Shown piece after piece: positions 53,921 through 62,828 of a stretch of 64,000 nt of DNA. Source of the DNA: Sediminimonas qiaohouensis DSM 21189. GTDB lineage: Bacteria; Pseudomonadota; Alphaproteobacteria; Rhodobacterales; Rhodobacteraceae. The notes under the pieces are model-generated. The model searched no databases, was not told the origin of the DNA, and was given only the letters and a program-made list of their open reading frames with translations. The first letter of the stretch is position 1. Every line of letters starts with the position of its first letter. Position numbers and translations under genes: made by a program. The DNA lies in contig NZ_AUIJ01000007.1 in NCBI RefSeq assembly GCF_000423645.1, forward strand, positions 85,105-149,104, read 5' to 3'.

Positions 53921-54417
53921 GCGCTCTCTCCTTTGGTGGTGTCGTGCGCGGCCCGGATCTTGGGCGGTTCTCCGGGGCGATCGAGGCGGGTCTTTCGAAT
54001 CAGCAGGCTGAACTCACAGCGCATCACCGTCTCGTCCCGCTGGTTGATGCCTTCCAGCTTGCTGGTCACGACACCGTGCTGTTCGTCGTGATCCTTCAGA
54101 TCGACGATTTCGACGCGGGCCCAGAGAGTGTCGTTGATGAAGGTTGGCCGCAGAAAACGCAGCTTGTCACAGCCATAGAAGGCGGCTAGCACGGAACTTT
54201 CGAAGGGGATCATCGCGTTGACGATGGAAAACACGAGGCTGCCCTGAACGAGGCGCTGACCGTAGATCGCCTCCTTGGCATGTTCGATGTTGGAATGCAG
54301 TTCGAGCCAGTTTCCGGTGAGCATGCAGAAATTGACGACATCGGTTTCCGTCATCGTCCGCCCGCTCGAAACGCCGATCTGGCCCAGTGACAATTCTCCG
54401 AATGGGTGACGTATCAC
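53917..54417 (-). CDS. MaoC-like hot-dog protein with half of the catalytic dyad
   Basis: A 166-residue protein. The GTG start at 54417 follows AGGAG and overlaps the TGA of the ATP-grasp gene; the longer open frame runs antisense to nothing but through that gene and is rejected. GRTMTETDVVNFCMLTGNWLELH aligns with the MaoC active site; Asp is replaced by Asn36 while His41 is kept. TETD..NF is shared with the degenerate MaoC at 39119. It may be a weak hydratase or the structural half of a heteromer. Confidence 0.78.
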   Translation of the reverse strand: MIRHPFGELSLGQIGVSSGRTMTETDVVNFCMLTGNWLELHSNIEHAKEAIYGQRLVQGSLVFSIVNAMIPFESSVLAAFYGCDKLRFLRPTFINDTLWARVEIVDLKDHDEQHGVVTSKLEGINQRDETVMRCEFSLLIRKTRLDRPGEPPKIRAAHDTTKGESA

Positions 54418-55085
54418 GTTGGATTCTCCTGTTGGTCCGCTTTGGGCGACAGCACGATCAGGGCATCGGCAGCGACCAATCCTTTCCCGTCTGCCCGAAC
54501 CATCGCAGGGTTGATTTCGATTTCCGAGATCAGATCGGCGTTTTCGGCGAAGAAAACAGATATGCGTGAAATGAGGTCCGCCAGGGCCCCCCTGTCGGCG
54601 GGTTCCGCGCCGCGCAGCCCCGCCAGCAACCTGGCACCCGGGCCCGAATCCACCATCGCCTCGGTGGTTTGCGGCCCTGCGGGGGCAAGCCGAATTTCGG
54701 CCACGTCGATCAGTTCCACAAGAATGCCGCCGGGGCCGGCCAGAACGATCGGGCCGAAGGTGTCGTCGCGTTTGCATCCGATGATCCATTCGGCCACGGA
54801 CCCTTCTTCCATTTCCTCGATCAGCGCCGTGCCGCCCGCAAACCGTTCCGCCATTTCGGCGGCGGCCTGTTTCGCCTCTTGAGGCGAGAGACCCAGTCGG
54901 ACGAGACCATGATCGGATTTATGCGGGTAGTCGTCGTGACACAGCTTGGCGACACATCGCCCCTCGGCGGGATCGCGTTTCGGCACCGGTATGCCGATCC
55001 GTTGCAGCAGGTCCTTCGCGTCGGCCTCGTGGACCACTTTGCGCCCGGCACGTTGCCAGTTTTCCAGTGTTTCCCTCGGGGTCAT
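54414..55085 (-). CDS. ATP-grasp (beta-like) subunit of an NDP-forming acyl-CoA synthetase
   Basis: A 223-residue ATP-grasp_5 protein: EADAKDLLQRIGIPVPKRDP, VAKLCHDDYPHKSDHGLVRLGL, and the C-terminal SEIEINPAMVRADGKGLVAADALIVL. Together with the alpha-like gene overlapping it by four bases it forms a two-part acyl-CoA synthetase that makes acyl-CoA while turning ATP into ADP and phosphate. The same domains are fused in one protein at 59091. Confidence 0.88.
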   Translation of the reverse strand: MTPRETLENWQRAGRKVVHEADAKDLLQRIGIPVPKRDPAEGRCVAKLCHDDYPHKSDHGLVRLGLSPQEAKQAAAEMAERFAGGTALIEEMEEGSVAEWIIGCKRDDTFGPIVLAGPGGILVELIDVAEIRLAPAGPQTTEAMVDSGPGARLLAGLRGAEPADRGALADLISRISVFFAENADLISEIEINPAMVRADGKGLVAADALIVLSPKADQQENPT

Positions 55086-56497
55086 GCCACTTCTCCTGTC
55101 GTGGCCGCCAGCGCCGCAAGGCCCGACGCCGCCCGCGCGGGCGAATCATAGACCGGAACAGCGCGTTCGCGCAGAGCCTCGCCCGACGCATTGCTGCGCG
55201 CCGCGCCGGTCCAGACGATCAGGATCGGCTTGCCGGTGCTGTCGAACGCCTCGGCCAAAGCCTCGATGAACTGCTGATCCGGCACAAATGTGATAATTGC
55301 GATGGCGATATCCACGCCCGGATCGGCCGCTACGGCCTCAAGGCAACGGCCGACATAGGTGGGATTCGCCAGAACGACGCCGGTCAGATCGACCGGATTC
55401 GAAACCGAGCCGTAGAACGGCACGTAGCGCGACAGCGCGGTCTGCGTCGCCTCGTCCAGGACCGGAACCTCGAAACCGGCGCTTTCGGCCAGGTCGGTCA
55501 TCTCGACGCCGAGCCCGCCGGTGACAGAGATGATGCCGACCCGGTTGCCGGCAGGCCGCCTGCCCGCGGCAAGGGCCGTCACCGCATCGACGGCAGCCAC
55601 GGATTCGCGGGCGCGGATAACCCCGGTTTCGCGGAAAACCGCGCTGATCACCCGGTCGTCCCCGGCCATCGCGCCGGTATGGGACTGGACAGCGCGCGAT
55701 CCGGCGCGGCTTCGTCCGCCCTTGATCGCAACGACGTGCTTTCCGTCGCTCGTGAGCCGTCGGGCAGCCTCGGCAAAGCGGCGTCCGTCGCGCAGTTCCT
55801 CGACATAGCACAGAACCACGCGGATCTGCGGATCGTTGCCGAGATATTCGAGCAGATCCGCGGCGGTCAGATCCGTTTCGTTGCCGCTGGAGACGATGGC
55901 ATTGATCCCCACACCACGTTCGCCCAGACGCAACGCCATAAGGCCGCCAAGCGCGCCTGACTGGGAAATCATGGCCACGGGGCCGGGCCTGAGACCGTTG
56001 AACATCGGGCTGAAGGTCAGTTGCAGGTCCGACGCGGGGCGCACCACGCCTTCGCAGTTCGGTCCGACCAGACGAAAGGGCGCGTCCTGCATGATCCGGC
56101 GCAGCCGCATCTCGTTTTCATGCCCGTCGTCCCCGGCTTCCGAAAACCCGGAGGTCACCCCGACCACGACTTTCACATCGAGCCGGGTGCAGGTTTCCAG
56201 CGCATCGAGAGCGACGCCGACCGGGGTCGCCAGAACGACCACGTCGATCGGGCCTTCGATCTCTTCCAGGCTGCGTGCTGCCGCAAGCCCCTCGATTTCG
56301 CCGCCCGAGGGGTTCACCGGGATGATTGTGCCGCCGTAACCGTTGCTCTTCAGCAGGGCCATCACGGCCTGCCCAAGCTTGCCCTTGGTGCGGGACGCCC
56401 CGACGACCGCGATGGTGCTGGGATCGAACAGAGCGTCCAATGCCTCTGCAACCGAATGTCGGTGTTCCGCCACTCGATTCGTGTTTGGCTCAACCAT
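55082..56497 (-). CDS. Alpha-like subunit of an NDP-forming acyl-CoA synthetase
   Basis: A 471-residue protein: CoA-binding Rossmann domain (STIAVVGASRTKGKLGQAV, residues 27-46), then two succinyl-CoA ligase-like domains with LVGPNCEG near 143 and the phosphohistidine motif QSHTGAMAG (His273). ATG 56497 follows GGAGG; a TTG fifteen bases upstream is unlikely. It carries the phosphate between acyl phosphate and the ATP-grasp partner. First gene of the 51148-56497 minus-strand operon, behind a motif A promoter. Confidence 0.9.
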   Translation of the reverse strand: MVEPNTNRVAEHRHSVAEALDALFDPSTIAVVGASRTKGKLGQAVMALLKSNGYGGTIIPVNPSGGEIEGLAAARSLEEIEGPIDVVVLATPVGVALDALETCTRLDVKVVVGVTSGFSEAGDDGHENEMRLRRIMQDAPFRLVGPNCEGVVRPASDLQLTFSPMFNGLRPGPVAMISQSGALGGLMALRLGERGVGINAIVSSGNETDLTAADLLEYLGNDPQIRVVLCYVEELRDGRRFAEAARRLTSDGKHVVAIKGGRSRAGSRAVQSHTGAMAGDDRVISAVFRETGVIRARESVAAVDAVTALAAGRRPAGNRVGIISVTGGLGVEMTDLAESAGFEVPVLDEATQTALSRYVPFYGSVSNPVDLTGVVLANPTYVGRCLEAVAADPGVDIAIAIITFVPDQQFIEALAEAFDSTGKPILIVWTGAARSNASGEALRERAVPVYDSPARAASGLAALAATTGEVA

Positions 56498-56539
56498 TTC
56501 TTCCTCCGTCAAGTAAAAGTTTTGATGTTCGTTTCGGCG

Positions 56540-56568
56540 ATCTAACGGGCGTTCGATTGTTCTCGCAA
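56540..56568 (-). promoter_or_regulatory. Divergent promoter region with motif A site 4
   Basis: TCTAACGGGCGTTCGA (56541-56556) is one base from a perfect motif A palindrome. On the minus strand TTGCGA (56568-56563), 17 bases, TTAGAT (56545-56540) gives a promoter with the same geometry as site 1 and a leader of about 36 bases. The 158-base gap also serves the divergent CoA-transferase at 56656. Confidence 0.62.
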
Positions 56569-56655
56569 TGGATTTCGGTTCCGGAGAGACTGAGGGCGCT
56601 GGATCAAGAGGTTGGGGCTTGACGACCGAGAAATGAAATTCCGGGAGACTATCGA

Positions 56656-57870
56656 GTGAAGATAACAGACGGGCCGCTGAGCGATCTCAGGGTGATTGAA
56701 ATGGGGCATGTGATTGCAGCGCCGATGTGTGGAGCTCTGCTTTCCGATTTTGGTGCCGATGTGATCAAAATCGAACGGCCGGGACAGGGCGACATGCTGC
56801 GGGTTCTGAGTGCGCGCACCAAGGATGGTGTGGGTGCCTGGTGGAAGACCCTGGCGCGAAACAAGCGACTGGTGGCGCTGGACTGGAAGTCCGACGATGG
56901 GCACGAGGTTTTGCGCCGTCTGATCGAAAACGCGCAGGTTCTGATCGAGAACTTCCGCCCCGGTGTGCTTGAAAGGGCGGGATTGGCGCCAGAGGTTCTA
57001 CATGGCTGGAACCCGGATCTGGTGATCGTGCGGATCTCGGGCTATGGCCAGACCGGGCCGCGTTCGTCGTGGCCGGGTTTCGGTCGGGCCGGCGAGGCCA
57101 TGAGCGGGTTGGCGCACATGACCGGCTTTGCCGACAACGCCCCGATGCACCCCGGCTTTCCCGCCGCGGATTCGACCACCGGCCTGATGGCGGCCTACGG
57201 CGCGATGATGGCGCTTCATGAGGTGCAGAACGGCAGCGCCAGGGGCCAGGTGGTTGACCTGGCCATCTTCGAGCCGCTTCTGCGCCTGATCGACTATCAC
57301 GTTCCGACGCGGACCGGCGCGGGACTGCCGGTTGACCGAAACGGCCTTCAGTCACCCAATTCCTACGCGCCGGCGGGGGTGTTTCGCGCCCGGGACGGCA
57401 AGTGGGTCACTATCAGCGCGGGCAGTGCGGCGACCGGGCGGCGCCTTCTGGAGGCCGCGGGCGGCAAGGAATGGGCGGAACAGCCGCAATTCCAAAGTCT
57501 GGAAGGCTTTGCGGAGCATATGGACGAGATCGTGGACCGTCTCGGCGCATTCGTGGCCCAGCATGACGCGCAGGAGGCGATCGACATCTTCCAGGCCCAC
57601 GATGCAGTGGCGGCGATGGTCTATGACGTCGATGACATCCTGGCCGATCCGCAGATCGCCGCGCGCGGCGACATCGTGGGGGTCGAGGGCGACGACACCA
57701 AGGTCGTCGGCCCCGTGCCGAAGCTGGACAAGACGCCGGGCCGGCTGCGCTGGCTCGGGCGCAGAGATCTGGGCGCTGACAGCCGGGCAGTGCTGGACGA
57801 ACTCGGATACGACGCCGGGCAGATCGACACCCTTATCGAAAACGGCACGGTAGCCGAGCCGGACCGCTGA
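56656..57870 (+). CDS. Class III (CaiB/BaiF) CoA-transferase
   Basis: A 404-residue CaiB/BaiF protein with GTG start after GGGAGA. LSDLRVIEMGHVIAAPMCGALLSDFGAD, LIENFRPGVLERAGL, SGYGQTGP, and the likely catalytic Asp172 in FPAADSTTGLM. It moves CoA between acids. First gene of the 56656-61217 operon. Confidence 0.92.
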   Translation: MKITDGPLSDLRVIEMGHVIAAPMCGALLSDFGADVIKIERPGQGDMLRVLSARTKDGVGAWWKTLARNKRLVALDWKSDDGHEVLRRLIENAQVLIENFRPGVLERAGLAPEVLHGWNPDLVIVRISGYGQTGPRSSWPGFGRAGEAMSGLAHMTGFADNAPMHPGFPAADSTTGLMAAYGAMMALHEVQNGSARGQVVDLAIFEPLLRLIDYHVPTRTGAGLPVDRNGLQSPNSYAPAGVFRARDGKWVTISAGSAATGRRLLEAAGGKEWAEQPQFQSLEGFAEHMDEIVDRLGAFVAQHDAQEAIDIFQAHDAVAAMVYDVDDILADPQIAARGDIVGVEGDDTKVVGPVPKLDKTPGRLRWLGRRDLGADSRAVLDELGYDAGQIDTLIENGTVAEPDR

Positions 57871-57900
57871 AAGCGGTCTGCAAGACAAGAGAAGAAAGCA

Positions 57901-59067
57901 ATGACCTATCAGATGACATCCGATCAGCAGGGAATCCGCGATGCGGTTCTGCGGATTTGCGAAGAGTTCGACGACGAATTCTGGCTCAACCGGGATCGCG
58001 AAGGCGGCTTCCCGCACGAATTGCACCAGAAGCTGGCCCGCGATGGCTGGCTGGGCATTGCCATCCCCGAAGAATACGGCGGTGCCGGTCTAGGCATTGT
58101 CGACGCTGCGATCATGATGCAGGCGATCGCGGAATCCGGCGGCGGCAACAGCGCTGCCTCGGCGATCCATATGAACATCTTTGGCCTGAACCCGGTGGTC
58201 AAGTTCGGGACCGAAGACCAGAAGAAGACCTATCTTCCGCCGCTCGTGGCCGGTGAACAAAAGGCCTGTTTCGGTGTCACCGAACCGACAACCGGGCTCG
58301 ACACGACCAAGCTGAAAACGCGCGCCGTGCGGCAGGGTGACCGCTATGTCGTGCATGGGCAGAAGGTCTGGATTTCGACCGCGCAGGTCGCCGACAAAAT
58401 CCTGCTTCTGGCCCGCACCACTCCGCTGGAAGAGGTCAGGAAACCGACCGAAGGTCTGAGCCTGTTCTACACCGATCTCGACCGGACGTTCGTCACGGTG
58501 AGCGAGATCGAGAAGATGGGCCGCAAATGCGTCGATTCGAACGAGCTGTTCATCGACGGGTTGCCGATTCCGGCCGAGGATCTGATCGGCGAGGAAGGTC
58601 AGGGCTTCCGCCAGATCCTGCACGGGCTGAATCCCGAAAGGGTGTTGATCGCCGCCGAGGCGGTGGGTATCGGGCGCAACGCGCTTCGGCGCGCCGCGGA
58701 TTACGCCAACGAGCGTGTCGTCTTTGGCAGGCCGGTCGGCCAGAATCAGGGGGTGCAGCACCCGCTGGCCGCCTGCTGGGCGGAACTGGAAGCGGCCAAT
58801 CTCATGGCGATGAACGCCGGCGCGCTTTACGACGCCGGCAAGCCCTGCGGCAACGAAGCCAATGCAGGCAAATACCTGGCCGGCGAAGCGGCGGTGAAGG
58901 CGACGCAGACCGCGCAGCTGACCTTCGGCGGTTTCGGATATGCCAAGGAATACCATGTCGAGCGGCTTGTGCGGGAAGCCATCCTGTTCCGCATCGCGCC
59001 GGTCACCCCGCAACTGGTGCTGTCGTTCATCGCGGAACATGCGCTCGGCCTGCCGAAGTCCTACTAG
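57901..59067 (+). CDS. Acyl-CoA dehydrogenase
   Basis: A 388-residue acyl-CoA dehydrogenase. AIPEEYGGAGLGIVDAA, TEPTTGLDTTKLKTR (an unusual TTGLDT in place of AGSD), GQKVWISTAQVADK, VGQNQGVQHPLAACWAELEAA, FGGFGYAKEYHVERLVREA. Glu246 (GLNPERVLIAAE) fits the catalytic base. The C-terminal region (ILFRIAPVTPQLVLSFIAEHALG) is typical of the Caia/FadE-like group. It precedes the acyl-CoA synthetase gene by 23 bases. Confidence 0.92.
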   Translation: MTYQMTSDQQGIRDAVLRICEEFDDEFWLNRDREGGFPHELHQKLARDGWLGIAIPEEYGGAGLGIVDAAIMMQAIAESGGGNSAASAIHMNIFGLNPVVKFGTEDQKKTYLPPLVAGEQKACFGVTEPTTGLDTTKLKTRAVRQGDRYVVHGQKVWISTAQVADKILLLARTTPLEEVRKPTEGLSLFYTDLDRTFVTVSEIEKMGRKCVDSNELFIDGLPIPAEDLIGEEGQGFRQILHGLNPERVLIAAEAVGIGRNALRRAADYANERVVFGRPVGQNQGVQHPLAACWAELEAANLMAMNAGALYDAGKPCGNEANAGKYLAGEAAVKATQTAQLTFGGFGYAKEYHVERLVREAILFRIAPVTPQLVLSFIAEHALGLPKSY

Positions 59068-59090
59068 TTTGGAATATCGAAGGAAGACCC

Positions 59091-61217
59091 ATGCGAATTG
59101 ACGGAATGGATGCCATTTTCGCCCCTCGTTCTGTTGCCGTGATCGGCGCGTCGAGTGACCCCAAGCGCATCGGCGGACGGCCGGTGGATTTTCTCATACG
59201 TCACGGGTTCGACGGCCCGATCCTGCCGATAAATCCGAAGTCGCCCGAGGTGCAGGGTCTGACGGCCTATCCGTCGATCTCCGAGGCCCCCTTAACCCCG
59301 GATCTGGCGGTGATCGCGCTGCCGGCGCCGCTGGCCGTTCAGGCGGTCGAAGAATGCGCTTCCCGCGGCGTGCGGGGCGCGGTGATCTTCAGTTCGGGGT
59401 TCTCCGAGGTCGATGACGCAGGCGCCGCGCTTCAGGCGCGCATGGTCGACATCGCGCGCGAAGGCGGCATGCGGCTTGTCGGGCCGAACTGCCTTGGTAT
59501 CGCCAACGTGCGGCACAATCTCTACGCAACCTTCACGCCGGGGGTCGAAAAGCACCTGCCCAGGCCCGGCGGCGTGTCGATCGTCAGCCAGAGCGGCGCC
59601 TTCGGGTCGTATTGCATGACCCTGGTCAGGATGCGCGGCCTGGGGGTCAACCTCTGGGCGACGACAGGCAATTCCTGCGATGTCGACTTTGCCGATGCCG
59701 TGGCATATTGCGCGCAGGATGACGAAACCCGCGTGATCATGGGATACCTCGAAGGCGCGACCGACCGCGACAGGCTGGTCGAGGCCCTTGAACTGGCGCG
59801 CGCCCGGGAAAAGCCGGTGGTCATGATGAAGGTTGGGCGCAGTGCGGTGGGTGCCGAGGCCGCGCAGTCGCATACCGCTTCGCTGGCGGGGTCCGACGCG
59901 GTCTATGACGCGGCCTTCCGGCAATACGGCGTCTACCGGGCGCAATCGGTCGACGAAATGTTCGATGTGACCTATGCCTGCGCCGAATCGGCGTCGATGA
60001 TGCAGGGCGACCGGCTGGGCCTTGTGACGGTCTCGGGCGGCGTCGGGGTGCTGATGGCCGACGAAGCCGAGAAACTGAAACTGGACGTGCCCGCGCTTCC
60101 GGGTCACGCGCAGAAAAAACTGAAAGAGGTGCTGCCCTTCGCCGGCGTCCGAAACCCGGTCGATGTGACGGCGCAGCTGGTCAACCAGATCGACCTTCTG
60201 GAAACCAACATGGATGTGTTGTTCGGAGACGGCGAAATCGACGGAGCCATCATCTTCATGTCCACGGTCGGTCTTGTCGCCGACCTGAACGAAGCCATCC
60301 GGACAGGGCTGGAGCGCATCCGCGAGAAGTATCCCGGCCGGCCGATGCTGTTCTGTTCGCTGACGGAACCGGACGGTCGTGCCGCATACGAAAGGTCGGG
60401 GTTCATCGTGTTCGAGGAACCGACCCGTGCGGTCCGCGCGATGGCCGCATTGCGCTATTTCGCCCGGTCCTTCGCACGGGCCGGCGAACATGACCCCATA
60501 CCGGAACTGCCCGACCTGTCGCCGTTGCCGGACGGCATGGTGAACGAGATCGAGGCCAAGGTCCTGCTTGCCGAGGCCGGCATCGCGATCGTGCGCGAAA
60601 CCCTGGCTAGGACCCCGGAGGCGGCGGCCGAGGCGGCGGTCGAGATGGGCTTTCCGGTCGTGCTCAAGATCGCTTCGCCCGACATCCTGCACAAATCCGA
60701 TATCGGCGGCGTGGCGCTGAATCTGCGCTCGGTCGAAGAGGTCCGCTCTGCCGGGGCGCGAATCCTGGAACTGGCGTCCGAAAAGGCACCCGATGCGCGG
60801 ATCGACGGGCTGGTCGTGGCGGAACAGGCAGCACCGGGACTGGAGGCCATACTCGGCGTGACCCGGGATCCCGCGTTCGGCCCGGTGGTCATGTTCGGTC
60901 TGGGCGGGGTGCTGGTCGAGGCCCTGGGAGACGTGTCCTTCCGGGTCGCGCCTTTCGGGCCCGCCGAAGCGCGCCGCATGATCGACGAAATCCACGGTCG
61001 AAAGCTGCTGGACGCCTTCCGGGGCGCGCCCGAACGCGACATCGGAGCGCTCGCCGACGCCCTTTCTCGGCTGTCAGCCTTTGCCGCGCATCACGGGACA
61101 GCGCTCGAGACAGTTGATGTGAACCCGATGATCGTCGGAGCCGATGGGCAGGGCGCCGTGGCCGCCGACTGTGTCGTCATTCCAACCGGCAGGGAGGCCA
61201 CTGACAACCGAGCCTGA
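59091..61217 (+). CDS. NDP-forming acyl-CoA synthetase, fused alpha-beta
   Basis: A 708-residue protein with CoA-binding domain (residues 1-130, AVIGASSDPKRIGG), succinyl-CoA ligase-like domains with QSHTASLAG (phospho-His261), and a C-terminal ATP-grasp domain (about 490-708, with LKIASPDILHKSDIGGVALNL and VDVNPMIVGADGQG). It activates a free acid to its CoA ester using ATP and giving ADP. ATG 59091 follows AAGGAAG; the long upstream open frame is a shadow of the dehydrogenase. Its split homologue is encoded at 54414-56497. Confidence 0.93.
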   Translation: MRIDGMDAIFAPRSVAVIGASSDPKRIGGRPVDFLIRHGFDGPILPINPKSPEVQGLTAYPSISEAPLTPDLAVIALPAPLAVQAVEECASRGVRGAVIFSSGFSEVDDAGAALQARMVDIAREGGMRLVGPNCLGIANVRHNLYATFTPGVEKHLPRPGGVSIVSQSGAFGSYCMTLVRMRGLGVNLWATTGNSCDVDFADAVAYCAQDDETRVIMGYLEGATDRDRLVEALELARAREKPVVMMKVGRSAVGAEAAQSHTASLAGSDAVYDAAFRQYGVYRAQSVDEMFDVTYACAESASMMQGDRLGLVTVSGGVGVLMADEAEKLKLDVPALPGHAQKKLKEVLPFAGVRNPVDVTAQLVNQIDLLETNMDVLFGDGEIDGAIIFMSTVGLVADLNEAIRTGLERIREKYPGRPMLFCSLTEPDGRAAYERSGFIVFEEPTRAVRAMAALRYFARSFARAGEHDPIPELPDLSPLPDGMVNEIEAKVLLAEAGIAIVRETLARTPEAAAEAAVEMGFPVVLKIASPDILHKSDIGGVALNLRSVEEVRSAGARILELASEKAPDARIDGLVVAEQAAPGLEAILGVTRDPAFGPVVMFGLGGVLVEALGDVSFRVAPFGPAEARRMIDEIHGRKLLDAFRGAPERDIGALADALSRLSAFAAHHGTALETVDVNPMIVGADGQGAVAADCVVIPTGREATDNRA

Positions 61218-61263
61218 CATCTTCCCGATCCCCTGGCAGCAAGCGACGGACTGTCCGCGGTTT

Positions 61264-61279
61264 TCTAACAGTTGACAGA
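61264..61279. promoter_or_regulatory. Motif A-like palindrome (site 5)
   Basis: TCTAACAGTTGACAGA matches motif A perfectly in its left arm and in four of six bases in its right arm. It lies 66 bases upstream of the IclR start. A TATAAT at 61320-61325 has no good -35, so the promoter is not clear. Self-regulation of the IclR gene is possible. Confidence 0.45.
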
Positions 61280-61344
61280 AAATACATACGCGGCCAAACT
61301 ACTTTCTGAATACTGTTCATATAATAGTATGCTGGGAGGAGATC

Positions 61345-62148
61345 ATGGAAGACGCGCATCAGACGCCGGTGAAGAGCGGCGGGGATTGCATCGTGAAATC
61401 AGTGGCCCGCACCTGTGAAACGTTGGTGTATTTCGACGAGGTGCGTCGACCGCTTTCGGTAGTGGAAGTATCCAGGAAACTGGGGTATCCGCAATCGAGC
61501 ACCTCGGCGCTCCTCAAGAGCCTGGTCAAGCTCGGGTTCCTGAGCCACGATGCCCGAAACAAGAACTACTTCCCCACCGAACGCGTCCCTCTTCTGGGGG
61601 GCTGGATGAATCCGGATCTGTTCGGCGAAGGCATCATCCAGCGGCTGCTCAAGGCGATCGCGCAACGGACGCAGCATGTCGTTGTCCTGGGAACAAAGAA
61701 CGGCGACGAAGCCGAGTATGTCCAAGTAATCCGTCCGAAGAAGTCGCCGATTCACCACATTTCACTCGGCACGCGGCGTCCGCTGGGTAATTCCGGGGTG
61801 GGGCGGGTCCTGATGAGCCGCTTCAGCGATGAAGACGTGTGCCGCCTGTTACGAAAGATCAATGCCTATCGTGCGCCCGACGAACCGGCGGTGGACGTGA
61901 AGGCCTTCATCGCTTCGTTGACCGAGACCCGTGCCAAAGGATACTATCGTTCGACCGATCAAGTCGTCAAAGGCGCCGGGTTGATCTCCATGCCTTTTCC
62001 CAGCCATCAGAATTCTCGCCTTTTTGCCGTCGGTGTTGGTGCCCCGACGGATGTCATCCTGCGATCCGAGAACGAGATTGTCAGGATCATGCGCGAAGAA
62101 ATTGTTCGGAATCTGGGAAAGAGAGGTCATGATCCCAAGGTCTGTTGA
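61345..62148 (+). CDS. IclR-family transcriptional regulator
   Basis: A 267-residue IclR protein. The winged helix is at about residues 10-75 (VKSVARTCETLVYFDEVRRPLSVVEVSRKLGYPQSSTSALLKSLVKLGFL shows helix-turn-helix QSSTSALLKSL), followed by an effector domain (HVVVLGTKNGDEAEYVQVI, RRPLGNSGVGRVLMSRF, RAKGYYRSTDQVVKGAGLISMPF, AVGVGAP). ATG follows GGGAGGAG. It lies at the end of the island and next to a motif A-like site, so it is the better candidate to read motif A (inference). Confidence 0.92.
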   Translation: MEDAHQTPVKSGGDCIVKSVARTCETLVYFDEVRRPLSVVEVSRKLGYPQSSTSALLKSLVKLGFLSHDARNKNYFPTERVPLLGGWMNPDLFGEGIIQRLLKAIAQRTQHVVVLGTKNGDEAEYVQVIRPKKSPIHHISLGTRRPLGNSGVGRVLMSRFSDEDVCRLLRKINAYRAPDEPAVDVKAFIASLTETRAKGYYRSTDQVVKGAGLISMPFPSHQNSRLFAVGVGAPTDVILRSENEIVRIMREEIVRNLGKRGHDPKVC

Positions 62149-62279
62149 ACATCGGTGTTCGTCCGACGTGATTTCTGGTTCACCCTAAATCCCGCGGCGA
62201 CGACTTCCCGTATCGGATTGTCGGAGTCCTGTGCGGTTGTCGATCCTCTGGTGCAGGCGAATGTTCTGGTCACAGTGAT

Positions 62280-62328
62280 GTCCAGAAAAATGGCTGTGTT
62301 CGATATTTGATCCAGATATTTTCTGGAC
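62280..62328. repeat. Ten-base inverted repeat
   Basis: GTCCAGAAAA (62280-62289) and TTTTCTGGAC (62319-62328) are exact inverted copies 29 bases apart. It could be a weak hairpin ending the IclR transcript, a wide operator or a trace of a mobile end; no duplicated target site was seen. Confidence 0.5.
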
Positions 62329-62828
62329 CGGCTTTCAGAACCTATTCGGGACCGGACAATTTCGGACAGCTCAGCCGAACTGCTGGTCCGTCAAATCGCG
62401 GTGTCGCCCGTCCCGAAATGCCTGATCGACCAGCATGGAAAGAATTTGCCCGCCAAGAAGGGCCCGTGCGCCGCTATGCGCTCCATCGCCATTTCATCGC
62501 GACCCTGCAGACAGTCTTGCTTCCCGCCGCAGTCTTTTGCTGGACGGACCGCTGAACCGCCGGTGCAAACGGAGTAGAGTTTCACGGCGCGGTCAGCCAC
62601 GACGATGTGGCCGGCGGCGCGATGACGACCAACGCGGTCGCCGCATGGCTTCACTTTACCGGGTTTTACGGAATTATCGTCGCGCAGATCCCGCCGGAGC
62701 GGACCACGGCAGAGTGGCAGGTGCCGTTCGACGCGCCCGACATTCCGAATGCGTCGGTCAGCGAGGAACTGATCCTGTCCCACGTGACCGAGAAGCGGAC
62801 GCTGCCGCGGCCATTGTTCGCGCAATCG

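Noticed and set aside
51551..54091. An 846-codon open frame on the plus strand
   Set aside because: Antisense to the thiolase-like, dehydrogenase and MaoC-like genes, all of which have strong family motifs. The long frame results from codon bias.
58527..59090. N-terminal extension of the fused acyl-CoA synthetase
   Set aside because: The extension overlaps the dehydrogenase gene in another frame; ATG 59091 has a Shine-Dalgarno and starts the normal CoA-binding domain.
61297..61325. A sigma-70 promoter for the IclR gene based on TATAAT at 61320
   Set aside because: No convincing -35 is found at 16-18 bases, so I did not list it as a promoter.
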